From: Rivularia sp. MS3
GTDB taxonomy: Bacteria > Cyanobacteriota > Cyanobacteriia > Cyanobacteriales > Nostocaceae
Direction of reading: 5' to 3'
Length of the DNA: 64,000 bases
Assembly: GCA_019192545.1 (NCBI GenBank)
Contig: JAHCMI010000003.1
Coordinates: 186,001-250,000 of the forward strand
Part shown: positions 8,238 to 17,015 of the stretch, piece by piece
Position numbering within the stretch: the stretch's first letter is position 1
Layout: the number at the start of each line of letters is the position of its first letter
Notes under the pieces: generated by a model
The model's database searches: none
What the model saw: the letters and a program-made list of their open reading frames with translations, nothing else
What the model was told of the DNA's origin: nothing
Made by a program: the position numbers and the translations under genes

Positions 8238-9686
8238 TCAAACTGCTGCATTTTCAATTGCAACAACTTCTTTCTCAGCTTCTGGCAACAAACGCTTAAC
8301 ACCTTGTTGAACAAAATTTTGCAAAAATACAACTTGCTGATTTTGTACAAAGACTTGCTGTAAACTTTGTCCAAATTTCTCTAAATTAAATTCGCTTCCA
8401 GCATTCGCAGCGATTTCCTGCTGCTCGAAATACTCAACTAATGCTAAACCGGCAATTCTTGTTAAATAAGCTGCACTTACACCTTGTACAATACCACCAG
8501 CAACAAAGGTAATAGCGTTACTTTTCAATACCGTACTAATTGTCTTGGTAGAAAGTTCGACTAAACCCAATTTCAACATCAAGCTTCCCATTTCACCAGC
8601 AACGGTTTTTGCTTGCTCCAAAGAAAACTTCTGCTGATAAACTCTACCCAAATCCATTACCATTTGAGCGTTTATTGCCGCAGTTGCCAATATATCAAGG
8701 GCTGGTACTGGATTCGCAAATGCGGCAGCAGCACCTATCCACTGATATTGCTCAATGACTGGAGTTGCTCTTAACTTTCTAACTCCATTTAACAAGTCTT
8801 TAGTTTCGGCTTTTAGCAACTTGGCTTTTCGCATTGTAGTAGCTAATACTAACTGCTGTCTTTGAGCTAATACTTTATCAAGTTGCTGAGTTAAATCTTG
8901 AATATCCGGTGCTGGTTGCTCCATCGATTCTTGTACGGAATTATCTTCGAGATGTTTCCGTACTTTTATAGGTTGGGGAGAGGCTGCTATTGCTGCAACA
9001 TTACCAATCCGCTGTTTTAAAGACAGCAAAACACTAGCACGCTCATCAGGTAAACATTGGTCTTGCTTATTGTAAACCAACATCAACCGTTGATTTTCTG
9101 CTTTTAACTGCTGCAAACTTTGAAATTCTGTTTCTGTTAAATCCCCATTGGTGAGAAACAGTACGAAGTCGGATTTTACGGCATTATCTATTGCTTCAGT
9201 ATCAGCATTACCTTGAATAAACAAAGGTGATGTCTCTTGTAATTCTACAGAAGCAAGATTTTGATTCTGTAAAACTTCAATCAAAGCCGTTTTACCTACC
9301 GATTTACCACCAGTAACAGTTAATTTAATTGATTCTCTATCTAATTCACTCTGTAAGTACGGAATTTTTTGCTGTAGCAAAGCTGCTTTTTCTAACGCTT
9401 CCCCACAATCACCCGCTTCTTCTACTAATTTATTTATAGCGATCGCACTACTCGCAATAGTATTTTCTACCGTTGCTCTATCAATAGCCATTTCATCTAA
9501 CTGCTCGTCGGTACGAAACGGGCGTCTTTGTTTAAATAGCCACAAACCACCACCTACAGCAAGCAAACTTAATAAGCTAAATTCGCCAAACTGCATGACT
9601 TTATCGTGCCAACTTTCTAACATCCACAGTGCAAAGGATAAACCCACTCCTCCCACTAAAATAGGACGCTTTAATTTCCAAGTCAT
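8238..9686 (-). CDS. Membrane-associated GTPase with DUF697-like C-terminal region
   Basis: The protein has 482 residues. Two hydrophobic segments (about 8-24 and 36-52) at the N-terminus suggest membrane anchoring. A P-loop follows at 126-133 (GGKSVGKT), then a G4 motif NKQD at 206-209 that sets guanine specificity. The C-terminal half has hydrophobic helices (AAAAFANPVPALDILATAAI, then TFVAGGIVQGVSAAYLTRIA), as in DUF697/YcjF-type GTPases found in many cyanobacteria. The cellular role of this family is not established. It stands alone with its promoter in the 220-bp spacer upstream. The P-loop is seen directly; the DUF697 name is from recollection of the family. Confidence 0.78.
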   Translation of the reverse strand: MTWKLKRPILVGGVGLSFALWMLESWHDKVMQFGEFSLLSLLAVGGGLWLFKQRRPFRTDEQLDEMAIDRATVENTIASSAIAINKLVEEAGDCGEALEKAALLQQKIPYLQSELDRESIKLTVTGGKSVGKTALIEVLQNQNLASVELQETSPLFIQGNADTEAIDNAVKSDFVLFLTNGDLTETEFQSLQQLKAENQRLMLVYNKQDQCLPDERASVLLSLKQRIGNVAAIAASPQPIKVRKHLEDNSVQESMEQPAPDIQDLTQQLDKVLAQRQQLVLATTMRKAKLLKAETKDLLNGVRKLRATPVIEQYQWIGAAAAFANPVPALDILATAAINAQMVMDLGRVYQQKFSLEQAKTVAGEMGSLMLKLGLVELSTKTISTVLKSNAITFVAGGIVQGVSAAYLTRIAGLALVEYFEQQEIAANAGSEFNLEKFGQSLQQVFVQNQQVVFLQNFVQQGVKRLLPEAEKEVVAIENAAV

Positions 9687-9908
9687 GATTAAACTTACCC
9701 GATTACAATGGATGGTTTTTCTTTTCCAGAGTATATCAAAATCTTGCTAACAAAGAATTACAAGCATGAGCTGATGGGTTTGAATTTTTGGTAGATTTTC
9801 TGGTTTGATTGATTATTAAGTGGAGGAAAAAAATTTGAAACTAAGATATATGTGAATTTATTAAATTTCTAAAAGGTATAATGTTAGTGCTTGAGAAAAT
9901 CAATACTG

Positions 9909-10507
9909 ATGTCAATCAAAGAAAGTCAAGCTATTGTTCTGGAATTTTATCAAGCCTTTGACACCAGAAATATAGAACAGGCTTTTGAATTACTTGCTCC
10001 TAATTTCGTAGCTCATAGGCTGGTTTACCAAAACCTTTAGATGTTGAAGGTTCCCGAGATTTTGGCATGAAGTTTTATTTTGCTTTCACAAATAATAAAC
10101 ATCAGTTTGTACAAGTAATAAGTAGGTCGGCGTTGAAAATTGTAATTAGGGCAAGGCAGTCGGCAGTGGCAATAAGAGTTTAAGGCTAATTTACATTTTG
10201 TTATATAGTTCTGTTTTTTTCTGCCGACTTACTTAGTCGAAGGAAATAAAGTTGCTACTTGTGGAACTTTCACCGCTCAACATTTAAGCGAATTTCAGGG
10301 TATTCCCCCCGATTCGCAAAGGAATAGAAATATCAATCATGCATATTGATTGTGTCGAAAATTCTCAAATTGTGGAACATTGGGACACAACAAGGGAATG
10401 CTCAAGGCTTGATGCAGCAATTGGGAATTATGTTTCTACCAAGTCCTAAACTTGTTCCATTGATGTTAAAAAATGTCTTCTTGAAGATGTTGAAGATTTC
10501 TAATTGA
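9909..10507 (+). pseudogene. Decayed SnoaL-like/ester cyclase gene, interrupted by a MITE
   Basis: The gene starts with ATG at 9909 and an intact N-terminal stretch (SIKESQAIVLEFYQAFDTRN), then shifts frame near 10017. The next frame reads AGLPKPLDVEG and FTNNKHQFVQVI up to 10118. A 113-bp insertion follows, after which the frame continues as VEGNKVATCGTFTAQHLSEF. Two more shifts, near the C6 run at about 10305-10325 and near 10385, separate IEISIMHIDCVENSQIVEHW from the ending QGNAQGLMQQLGIMFLPSPK, with a stop at 10505-10507. The pieces in order match SnoaL-like polyketide-cyclase/ester-cyclase folds. At least three indels plus the insertion make it non-functional. Confidence 0.8.
10119..10235. 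mobile_element. 113-bp TA-flanked MITE inside the SnoaL-like pseudogene
   Basis: The ends agtaggtcggc (from 10121) and gccgacttact (to 10233) are inverted repeats with one mismatch, and a TA lies directly on each side (10119-10120, 10234-10235). Removing the element and one TA joins the flanks in frame as QVIVEGNKV, as expected for a precise insertion with TA target duplication. TA duplication is typical of elements moved by Tc1/mariner-IS630 transposases. No transposase is present here. Confidence 0.8.
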
Positions 10508-10630
10508 AAACTACTATATGGCAAACAAATTCCTACGATTACATTACGATTGCAATAATTGGCGCTAAAGCGCAACTACAAACAAATCCCTACAATTATA
10601 AAAATCATAGGGATTCATTTATATTTAATT

Positions 10631-10707
<77 letters not shown>

Positions 10708-10749
10708 TCGTTCTTTAAATAATATAACCCTAAGTCTATTATCTGTCAA

Positions 10750-11703
10750 CTACAACATTGATAGTTCTCCAGCAACTTCTAAACGCTTGTATTGAGCGAG
10801 TGTCATAAACTTTTCTTCAAGGGCTTCGGCAGTACTCGGGGTTATCCAACCAAGTTGAGTAAGTAAATGTATGGCTACAGCATATTTTGCTCGCTTAGCT
10901 CCATCCATAACTTTAATTACTAACCCCATTCCGTCACCAAGTTTGCTGATGCACTGCAATCCTTCGGCTCCTGATTTACTAATTAGTTCTCCTGGAGTTA
11001 GCTGCATCAGTTCGGTGTCAAATTTGCCTTCACCAGCTAACATTGTCGGATGATGAGTCATGGCGCGGACGATACGCTCCATATCTAGACTGCTACCGGA
11101 AGATAAACGAGCGTAAAGTGTGGCGATTTGACCAAGTTGCATTAAATAAGTGGGTACCCCACAATCATCGTGAGCGCTGATGAATTCTGCTGCGGGCATT
11201 CGCAACAATTCCGATACTTTGTTCAATACCAATTGCTGTACTGGGTGTTTGCGCTCTAAATAATTAGCCAAGGACCAATTGCATTGCTGACAAACTGCTA
11301 GCATTCCCGCGTGTTTGCCCGAGCAGTTATATTCGAGACTGCTGCGCCTACCTGCGGGAACCGGACATTGTAATGCTGTGGGATCTATATCGGCTCGCCA
11401 CAAAATATTAAATGCCTGCCTAACGTGTTCTATACTTCCGGAATGAGAACTACATATAATCGCTAAATCCTTATCGTTGAGGTTATAGCGTTCCAAAGTT
11501 CCCGTACTAGTTACAGCTAGGGCTTGAAATGGCTTGAGGGCAGAACGCGAAAATGTAGCTGTTTCGGCGTTGCCTGCCACAGAAAGTACTCGTCCCCGTT
11601 CGTCACAAAGTACAGCTTGGACTATATGCTTTGATTCAACAATTCCTTCCCGCAGCAATCTTACTTCTATTGCTGGTGCTTGAGTTCGTTTTGCCATTAA
11701 CAA
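10750..11703 (-). CDS. Asparaginase (L-asparaginase II family)
   Basis: The 317-residue protein matches the L-asparaginase II-like family (PF06089 type), which hydrolyses asparagine to aspartate and ammonia. Recognised stretches are EVRLLREGIVESKHIVQAVL at the start, TFSRSALKPFQALAV, CSSHSGSIEHV, YNCSGKHAGMLAVC and MTHHPTMLAGEGKFDTEL. No signal peptide is visible, so it is probably cytoplasmic. It is the last gene of a minus-strand group rsfS - CGLD27 - asparaginase, 67 bp after the CGLD27 stop, and the same order occurs in other cyanobacteria. The activity of this family is less well tested than that of the classical asparaginases. Confidence 0.85.
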   Translation of the reverse strand: MLMAKRTQAPAIEVRLLREGIVESKHIVQAVLCDERGRVLSVAGNAETATFSRSALKPFQALAVTSTGTLERYNLNDKDLAIICSSHSGSIEHVRQAFNILWRADIDPTALQCPVPAGRRSSLEYNCSGKHAGMLAVCQQCNWSLANYLERKHPVQQLVLNKVSELLRMPAAEFISAHDDCGVPTYLMQLGQIATLYARLSSGSSLDMERIVRAMTHHPTMLAGEGKFDTELMQLTPGELISKSGAEGLQCISKLGDGMGLVIKVMDGAKRAKYAVAIHLLTQLGWITPSTAEALEEKFMTLAQYKRLEVAGELSML

Positions 11704-11770
11704 TCCTTAGCCAATTTTTAGCCACAAGTTATGAGTTATTACCTATTAACTCATAACTTTTAACTAAGAT

Positions 11771-12271
11771 TTACAAGAATTGCCAAGTTGCAATTCCCGC
11801 AACTAACAATACAACCAAACATAATCCGGTTATTTGTAATCTTTGAATTATCGGTTTAATCTCGTAGTTAACGACTAAACGGTCTCTATCCAAAACCTGT
11901 TGGGGTTTCATCCAGTTTTGACCGTCATACCATCCCGATTCTTCATAAAAAATTACCGGACTAGCTAACCGATCGCGCACGTAAGACCATCCCAAGAACA
12001 GACGTAATACCAGTAGAACAACTCCTATGCTTGCTCCTGCGGCTCCACACAAGGCAAATTTTGCCACATATTTGTGGGGTGGGAAGCTTGAGTAAGCAAC
12101 TGGCCCGGCAATTATCCACGATAAACCCCACGTCCAGGCTATCATTGCAAGATAGGAAGATATTGAAAGGCTACAGTCACGAAATAGCCAAGAGCTTTTT
12201 AACTGTTCGTATTCATTCAATGGTTGCTGTTCGCTAGGAACTGGACAACTCGATATTTCATAGTCAATCAT
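11771..12271 (-). CDS. CGLD27/Ycf36 family membrane protein
   Basis: The 166-residue protein carries the family's N-terminal signature CPVPSEQQPLNEYEQLKSSW. Two hydrophobic segments follow at about 38-60 and 70-92, then the soluble part SPVIFYEESGWYDGQNWMKP and a final membrane span near 147-165. CGLD27 is conserved in cyanobacteria, algae and plants (the plastid version is Ycf36) and is thought to act in thylakoid function; its biochemical role is not settled. Its ATG overlaps the rsfS stop by 4 bp (12268-12271), which suggests translational coupling. Confidence 0.88.
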   Translation of the reverse strand: MIDYEISSCPVPSEQQPLNEYEQLKSSWLFRDCSLSISSYLAMIAWTWGLSWIIAGPVAYSSFPPHKYVAKFALCGAAGASIGVVLLVLRLFLGWSYVRDRLASPVIFYEESGWYDGQNWMKPQQVLDRDRLVVNYEIKPIIQRLQITGLCLVVLLVAGIATWQFL

Positions 12272-12732
12272 GTTGGTTCACCCCTACCCTTTCCGGATGC
12301 CTGAAAATCTATGCGTTCGGCATGACCCCAAAACGCTTCTAGATCGTAAAATTCTCTTTCCGAGGGCATCATAACGTGAACGATGACTTCACCGTAATCT
12401 AATAGTACCCAATTTGCTTCTGCTTTGCCTTCACTTCTGAGGGGTTTGCGTTCGCATTTTTCTTCCACTTCCTGCTCTATGGAATTGGCGATCGCTCTTA
12501 CTTGTACGTTGGAGTAGCCACTCATCATAACAAAATAATCGGCTAGGTAAGATACATCCCTCACGCGAAGCACTAACAAATCGCCTGCTTTTCGGTCTAG
12601 CCCTGCTTCTGCAATAGTTGAAGCTAGTTTTGCTGTACTCAAATCTTCAGTATCAAGCTGTTGAGAATCAATTGTGGGGTTGGTAACAGCAACAAATTCG
12701 GATTGCAAATCGGCTTGGAAATAATCAGACAT
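12268..12732 (-). CDS. rsfS: Ribosome silencing factor RsfS/YbeB
   Basis: RsfS binds ribosomal protein L14 and blocks joining of the ribosomal subunits when nutrients are short. The 154-residue protein has a polar N-terminal extension of about 35 residues, then the Iojap domain: LASTIAEAGLDRKAGDLLVL, VRDVSYLADYFVMMSGYSNV, and the conserved end WVLLDYGEVIVHVMMPSERE followed by FYDLEAFWG. It is the first gene of the group with CGLD27 and asparaginase. The promoter should lie in the long spacer upstream. Identification is firm. Confidence 0.95.
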   Translation of the reverse strand: MSDYFQADLQSEFVAVTNPTIDSQQLDTEDLSTAKLASTIAEAGLDRKAGDLLVLRVRDVSYLADYFVMMSGYSNVQVRAIANSIEQEVEEKCERKPLRSEGKAEANWVLLDYGEVIVHVMMPSEREFYDLEAFWGHAERIDFQASGKGRGEPT

Positions 12733-12942
12733 TAAATCTTGCTCTGATAAATTTAGGTGAGGTTTTCAGGTTTTGTGAGAGTTTGGGAATGAACTGCTTT
12801 ATTAATTGCAAAAATTAATCAATAGGTTTATTAAATACTAGCAAAAAACAGATATCTACGATCTAAATTAATGTTATTTTTCTTCACTGTACTTGTACTT
12901 AAATAAAAACTGATTTCAGGTTGAAATTAATTGAGTATAAAT

Positions 12943-12993
12943 CACCGTTACTCTGCCGTGCAACGACGGAGCCTGCGGCGACAAGCGTTCCCC
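12943..12993. repeat. GC-rich dispersed repeat, copy 1
   Basis: A unit beginning caccgttactctgccgtgca and ending gcgttcccc. The second copy, at 13748-13801, differs at several positions and by a short insertion. Its GC content is well above the surrounding spacer. No terminal inverted repeats were seen. Confidence 0.7.
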
Positions 12994-13170
12994 GGTCGAG
13001 CAAAAGCTATACTGCCGCCTTTATATTGTTTCGACGAACTCCTCTTAAAGCTTGCAGGCAAGAAGTTTTCCGGCTCTATACTCTTAGCTCAAGATACATA
13101 CCAGACAAATGACTTATACCCACAGAAACATTGGTAGAAAAAGCTATCGCATTTAGGCACTTACAGATAA

Positions 13171-13262
13171 TAAAATGTCCCACCGTCGGTGTCGCCTTTC
13201 AGGCGACACCCCAGTATATCTAGGTTTTGACCGGAATATTTGTAAAACGGTGGGACATTTTA
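13171..13262. repeat. 92-bp nested palindrome (foldback element)
   Basis: Outer arms taaaatgtcccaccg (13171-13185) and cggtgggacatttta (13248-13262) pair over 15 bp without mismatch. An inner hairpin, ggtgtcgcct (13188-13197) with aggcgacacc (13201-13210), has a 3-nt loop. The terminal TA on each side could be a TA target duplication, as at 10119-10235. A miniature inverted-repeat element is the simplest reading; a structured RNA is the alternative. Confidence 0.65.
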
Positions 13263-13747
13263 TTTCTTGGATCTCCCTTAATACTTGTTTTACCGATCAG
13301 TTCAACGTATTTAATACTACAAGTATATTAACGCTAGCGAGCAAAAGATAGGGATGGGTTGGGTAAGTTTTATCTAAAATCAATCCCTGGTTTTTTGCCA
13401 TATATCTTCATCCGTCAGTGTATAAACAATTAGCCGTTAGTGGCAGCCGTCTGCTCGATTCTAAGAATATAAATGACCCACTTCGGCAGAACATTTTTTG
13501 AAAAATAAATTAATACTTGTTCGCACATCCCAATATAGTTGCTGGCTGAAAAATATTTACAATTAAAGCAGTCATAACCTTATTGTAACGAACTTTTCTT
13601 TTTCGGTTTTTTCGATAAATTACGAAGCATTGCAAAAAATTAACCCCAGTCTCGAAGACTGGGGTTGGGCAGGGATCGTTAGCGGATCTAAATTACAGAA
13701 ATTTCTCTCCACATCAAAAATTAATCAAAAAAGTCAAGGGTTCCCGT

Positions 13748-13801
13748 CACCGTTACTTCGCCGTGCAAAGACGGAGCCTGCGGTGGGTAGCGGCGTTCCC
13801 C
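13748..13801. repeat. GC-rich dispersed repeat, copy 2
   Basis: Begins caccgttacttcgccgtgca and ends gcgttcccc, in the same orientation as the copy at 12943-12993. It ends 7 bp before the stop codon of the neighbouring glycosyltransferase. Confidence 0.7.
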
Positions 13802-13807
13802 ACTCAA

Positions 13808-15079
13808 TTAAACTTCTTGTTTGGATACAACCCTAGCCTCAATGCTGGAGCTATTATCTTTCACCGATTCAAACAGCGACTCGTAATTATTCAAAGCTTG
13901 CTCGAAAGCATATTGCTCAACGGCATATTTGCGGCTATTAAAGCCTAAAGTTTTAACTTTTTCTGGATGCTCGTACAAGTCTAAAACAGCATCGGCTAAG
14001 GATTGTGGTTCTTCTGGAGGAACAAGTTTCCCACCACCACTTTGTCGAATCGCTCTTGCGGCGGTTCCGTTATCGGGTACTGATGCTACAATTGCACGAC
14101 CGCTAGCAAGTAAAACCTGAATTTTTGATGGCATGTTGAAAGAAATTACATTTTTCTTTTGTACTACCAAACCCACATCGGCAGCAGCTAGCATTTCTGG
14201 TAAACGTTCTCGGGGTTGGAAAGGCAAGAGCAATACATTATCAGCGCCGCATTTGTTGCATTCTTCCTGAAGTCTCTGTAAACCTTTAGCTTCTCCCACA
14301 ATTACAAAAGCAATATCTTTGATGTGGCGTAATTGCGAAGCAGCTTTGACAACTGTTTCTAAACCTTGAGTTAGAGCAATGTTACCGGAATATAAAACTA
14401 CAAATTTACGATCTAATTTATGTTCTGCTCGGAAAGCATTGCTTTCTTTTGGCATCGGACGAATAAAATTCACATCTACCCAATTAGGAATTTGTACGAT
14501 TTTATCTGGTGCTACATTCTTAGAAACCAAGTTATCTACAAATCCATCGGCGATAACGCTGATTTTATCAGCAGAGCGATAAGCAAATTTTTCTAAAATT
14601 GAGAATACACGAATTAAAAATTTGTTTTTTAATAAACCAACATGAACGGCAGCTTCAGGTAATATATCTTGTAGATTGAGAATCACCGGACATTTATGTA
14701 GCCATCCTAAAAGAGTGGTTGGCAGACAAACTGGTAAAGATGGTGAAGTAGAAAGAATCACATCAGGTCGCCAGCCGAAAAGAGCCGGTATAAAGCTAGT
14801 ACATACGAAGCTAGCATCCAACATCACTCTATCTAGCAAATTGGGTTGGGGGCGAATCCAAACATAGCTTCTTTGAATTTTAACGCCATTTTTATACTCT
14901 GTGATATAAGACTTACCTCTGTAGTCTTGATAAATTTTACGCTCCGGGTAGTTAGGCATAGCGGTAACTACACGTACCTGATGACCGCGCTTGACTAAAC
15001 CTTCTGCCAATTCAGTCATCAGGGGAGCAATACCAATTGGTTCTGGATGGTAATTGTATGAGTAAATTAAAATTCGCAT
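13808..15079 (-). CDS. WcaI-like glycosyltransferase, family 4
   Basis: The 423-residue GT-B glycosyltransferase starts RILIYSYNYHPEPIGIAPLM, followed by TELAEGLVKRGHQVRVVTAM and PNYPERKIY. This opening is shared with the WcaI group, which acts in colanic-acid-type exopolysaccharide synthesis. The donor half shows VLYSGNIALTQGLE, LLPFQPRERLPEMLAAADV and FNMPSKIQVLLASGRAIVAS. There is no membrane span except a hydrophobic patch near 94-125 (FVCTSFIPALFGW region) that may touch the membrane. It lies downstream of the STAS-sugar phosphotransferase on the same strand, about 590 bp away, which suggests a shared polysaccharide pathway. The sugar is unknown. Confidence 0.88.
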   Translation of the reverse strand: MRILIYSYNYHPEPIGIAPLMTELAEGLVKRGHQVRVVTAMPNYPERKIYQDYRGKSYITEYKNGVKIQRSYVWIRPQPNLLDRVMLDASFVCTSFIPALFGWRPDVILSTSPSLPVCLPTTLLGWLHKCPVILNLQDILPEAAVHVGLLKNKFLIRVFSILEKFAYRSADKISVIADGFVDNLVSKNVAPDKIVQIPNWVDVNFIRPMPKESNAFRAEHKLDRKFVVLYSGNIALTQGLETVVKAASQLRHIKDIAFVIVGEAKGLQRLQEECNKCGADNVLLLPFQPRERLPEMLAAADVGLVVQKKNVISFNMPSKIQVLLASGRAIVASVPDNGTAARAIRQSGGGKLVPPEEPQSLADAVLDLYEHPEKVKTLGFNSRKYAVEQYAFEQALNNYESLFESVKDNSSSIEARVVSKQEV

Positions 15080-15665
15080 AGTAAAAGATCCAAGAACCTG
15101 CTAATGGTTCTTTTAAAGACAACATTTATTTCTAAAATTGTTTTGCACTTAAAAAGCGCTTGTATTTAATTTTCCTTGTAATATCTTTTAACGTCAGTCT
15201 ATTTTCATTGAAGATTGAGTAAAAATTCACGCACCATGCGGAACAGTACTGCAAATAGTATGTAGCTAATTAACTTATATTCTCTTTTTATTGCCAGTAT
15301 TACTATTTAAGTATGTGCTTCAAAAACAATTACTAATAATCATATTTATATACTTTGTACTGCTGTCAACTGTATATTGACAGTTTATTTGAAATAACAG
15401 ACATAAAAAAATATAAATATGTCTTAATTTAAAGCTTTCTTGCTTATCTAATAAGTGTATTTATCCAGGCTTATTACTGATATTCTGGCTTTATCTCGAT
15501 TGAAGTAAAAATTTTAAAACCTCGTTCTCACTTGGAGACGAGGTCGCTTTTTAAATGCAATTATTAGTAGTGAAAAAAATTACAAGAAGAGGTTTGAATG
15601 GAAAAATGACCTTCATACCTCCCCTTAAAAGGAGTTGCCGTGCGAATGGCTTTTAAATTAAATAG
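15080..15665. other. Intergenic region between exopolysaccharide genes
   Basis: About 590 bp, AT-rich, no ORF. Apart from the hairpin at 15519-15544 nothing is recognised. The promoter of the WcaI-like gene is expected near 15090-15300. Confidence 0.35.
15507..15544 (-). terminator. Terminator of the STAS-sugar transferase gene
   Basis: acctcgt 15519-15525 pairs with acgaggt 15538-15544, extended by ctc/gag with one bulged base. Read on the minus strand the stem is followed by ttttaaaattttt, a T-rich tail. It lies about 120 bp after the stop of the minus-strand gene ending at 15666. Confidence 0.55.
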
Positions 15666-16697
15666 TTACATAGCGCCGCTACTTTTATTAAATAGGATAG
15701 CAACTGTTTTAAAAATAAGCTTTAAATCGTACATCAAACTCCAATTTTTCTGATACTGTAAATCTAAACGAATTACATCTTCAAAATCGCGAATACTAGA
15801 ACGTCCGTTTACTTGCCATTCGCCGGTCATGCCCGGTTTTACATCTAACCGTTCCCATTCAGGAACTTCATAACATTCAACTTCATCTGGTGTGGGTGGT
15901 CGGGTACCAACTAAACTCATTTCTCCTTTGAGCACGTTCCAAAATTGCGGTAGTTCATCTAAACTAGTGCGTCTTAAAAATCTACCTACCTTAGTAACCC
16001 TAGGGTCATTATCGATTTTGAAAAACGCCCCTTTAACTTGATTTAGCTTTTGAAGTTCGGCTTTTTTTGCTTCTGCATCTACACACATTGACCGAAACTT
16101 CCACATCCGGAAACGCTTACCCATCCAACCACAACGTATTTGACCAAAGAAAATTGGGCCGGGGTCATTAATCATAATCGCAGTAACAATTGGAACGGAC
16201 AATATTCCTGTAATTACTAAACCGACTAATGCCCCTACAATATCAATAAATCTTTTAGTCCAGGAACGAACAGAAGGATGAGTTTCGGGAAGTTTCTCTT
16301 CCCGTTTTACGGGATTATCTTGTGAAGCTGTAAATTCTCCTTCTTCAATTGTAAATACATCAACTAATCCAGTCAGGTTAAGTACTGCCATCACTTGGGG
16401 AGTAACATTTTGCAGTACTAATTTAATGCCTTTTTCTTGAGCAGTTTTAAAGTTACTAACTAAAGCACCCAAACCACTACTATCCATAAAGCTAGTCTGT
16501 CCAAAATCAATAATAATTTTTTTTGGAGTTGGGTTTGCTGCAATCAGTTCTTCACAAATTTGCTTAAAATTTAGAGCTTCAAGCACGCTCAAACGAGGGC
16601 TTACCTGCACTCTAACCGTATCTTCCGACAATAATTTAACCGGAAAATTTCCTTCTATAGGTTGGTTACCCATGAAACCTTGAACTTTAGTTGCCAT
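15666..16697 (-). CDS. STAS domain fused to a polyprenyl-phosphate sugar phosphotransferase
   Basis: The N-terminal third (about residues 18-120) is a STAS/anti-sigma-antagonist domain with DFGQTSFMDSSGLGALVS, in which Ser 73 aligns with the phosphorylated serine of SpoIIAA. After a linker, residues 145-343 form a bacterial sugar transferase of the WbaP/PglC class. It has one hydrophobic segment (FIDIVGALVGLVITGILSVP), the NDPGPIFFGQIRCGWMGKRF motif, MWKFRSMCVDAE, and TSLDELPQFWNVLKGEMSLV followed by GTRPP. This enzyme class attaches the first sugar phosphate to undecaprenyl phosphate and so starts exopolysaccharide repeat synthesis. The fusion suggests control by a partner-switching kinase/phosphatase. 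Confidence 0.9.
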   Translation of the reverse strand: MATKVQGFMGNQPIEGNFPVKLLSEDTVRVQVSPRLSVLEALNFKQICEELIAANPTPKKIIIDFGQTSFMDSSGLGALVSNFKTAQEKGIKLVLQNVTPQVMAVLNLTGLVDVFTIEEGEFTASQDNPVKREEKLPETHPSVRSWTKRFIDIVGALVGLVITGILSVPIVTAIMINDPGPIFFGQIRCGWMGKRFRMWKFRSMCVDAEAKKAELQKLNQVKGAFFKIDNDPRVTKVGRFLRRTSLDELPQFWNVLKGEMSLVGTRPPTPDEVECYEVPEWERLDVKPGMTGEWQVNGRSSIRDFEDVIRLDLQYQKNWSLMYDLKLIFKTVAILFNKSSGAM

Positions 16698-17015
16698 ATC
16701 AATGTTTTACTGCCTACATTATTTTGTCCTAGGAACTGTTTGAAACAAATACCTATTTATCGCACTTAAGTAGTAACTGCCTGAAAATCTAAATTTAAAT
16801 CGAATATCATTCATGACGGTTCACAATAGAACAAGAAGCCAACTAAAGTCGGTAAGTGCTATTCGAGTCTAAAGCATAAATATTATTTTGCGATCGGACT
16901 CAATTGAAAGCCACTAGAATTGAGGATAAACCAAAAATCTGACTTGATAGTTGAAATTTCGGTAAAAACTTCCTCTACTGTGTTGCCACCGCTTGTAAAC
17001 GTTGCTATGCATCCC
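16698..17015. promoter_or_regulatory. Divergent promoter region
   Basis: About 320 bp between the minus-strand STAS-sugar transferase gene and plus-strand queE, so promoters for both should lie here. No specific operator was recognised. The reading frame of queE is open back to 16920, but conservation favours a later start. Confidence 0.4.

Larger units (their letters stand above)
12733..13807. other. Repeat-rich spacer with no convincing gene
   Basis: About 1.07 kb without a credible ORF. It contains two diverged direct copies of a roughly 52-bp GC-rich unit, a 92-bp nested palindrome, and the hairpin aaccccagtc 13642-13651 with gactggggtt 13657-13666. Short plus-strand frames here are translations of the repeats. 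The rsfS promoter is expected near 12740-12900. Confidence 0.6.

Noticed and set aside
12921-13137. Two overlapping plus-strand frames of 63 and 68 codons
   Set aside because: They overlap in different frames and translate a dispersed GC-rich repeat; no ribosome site or family.
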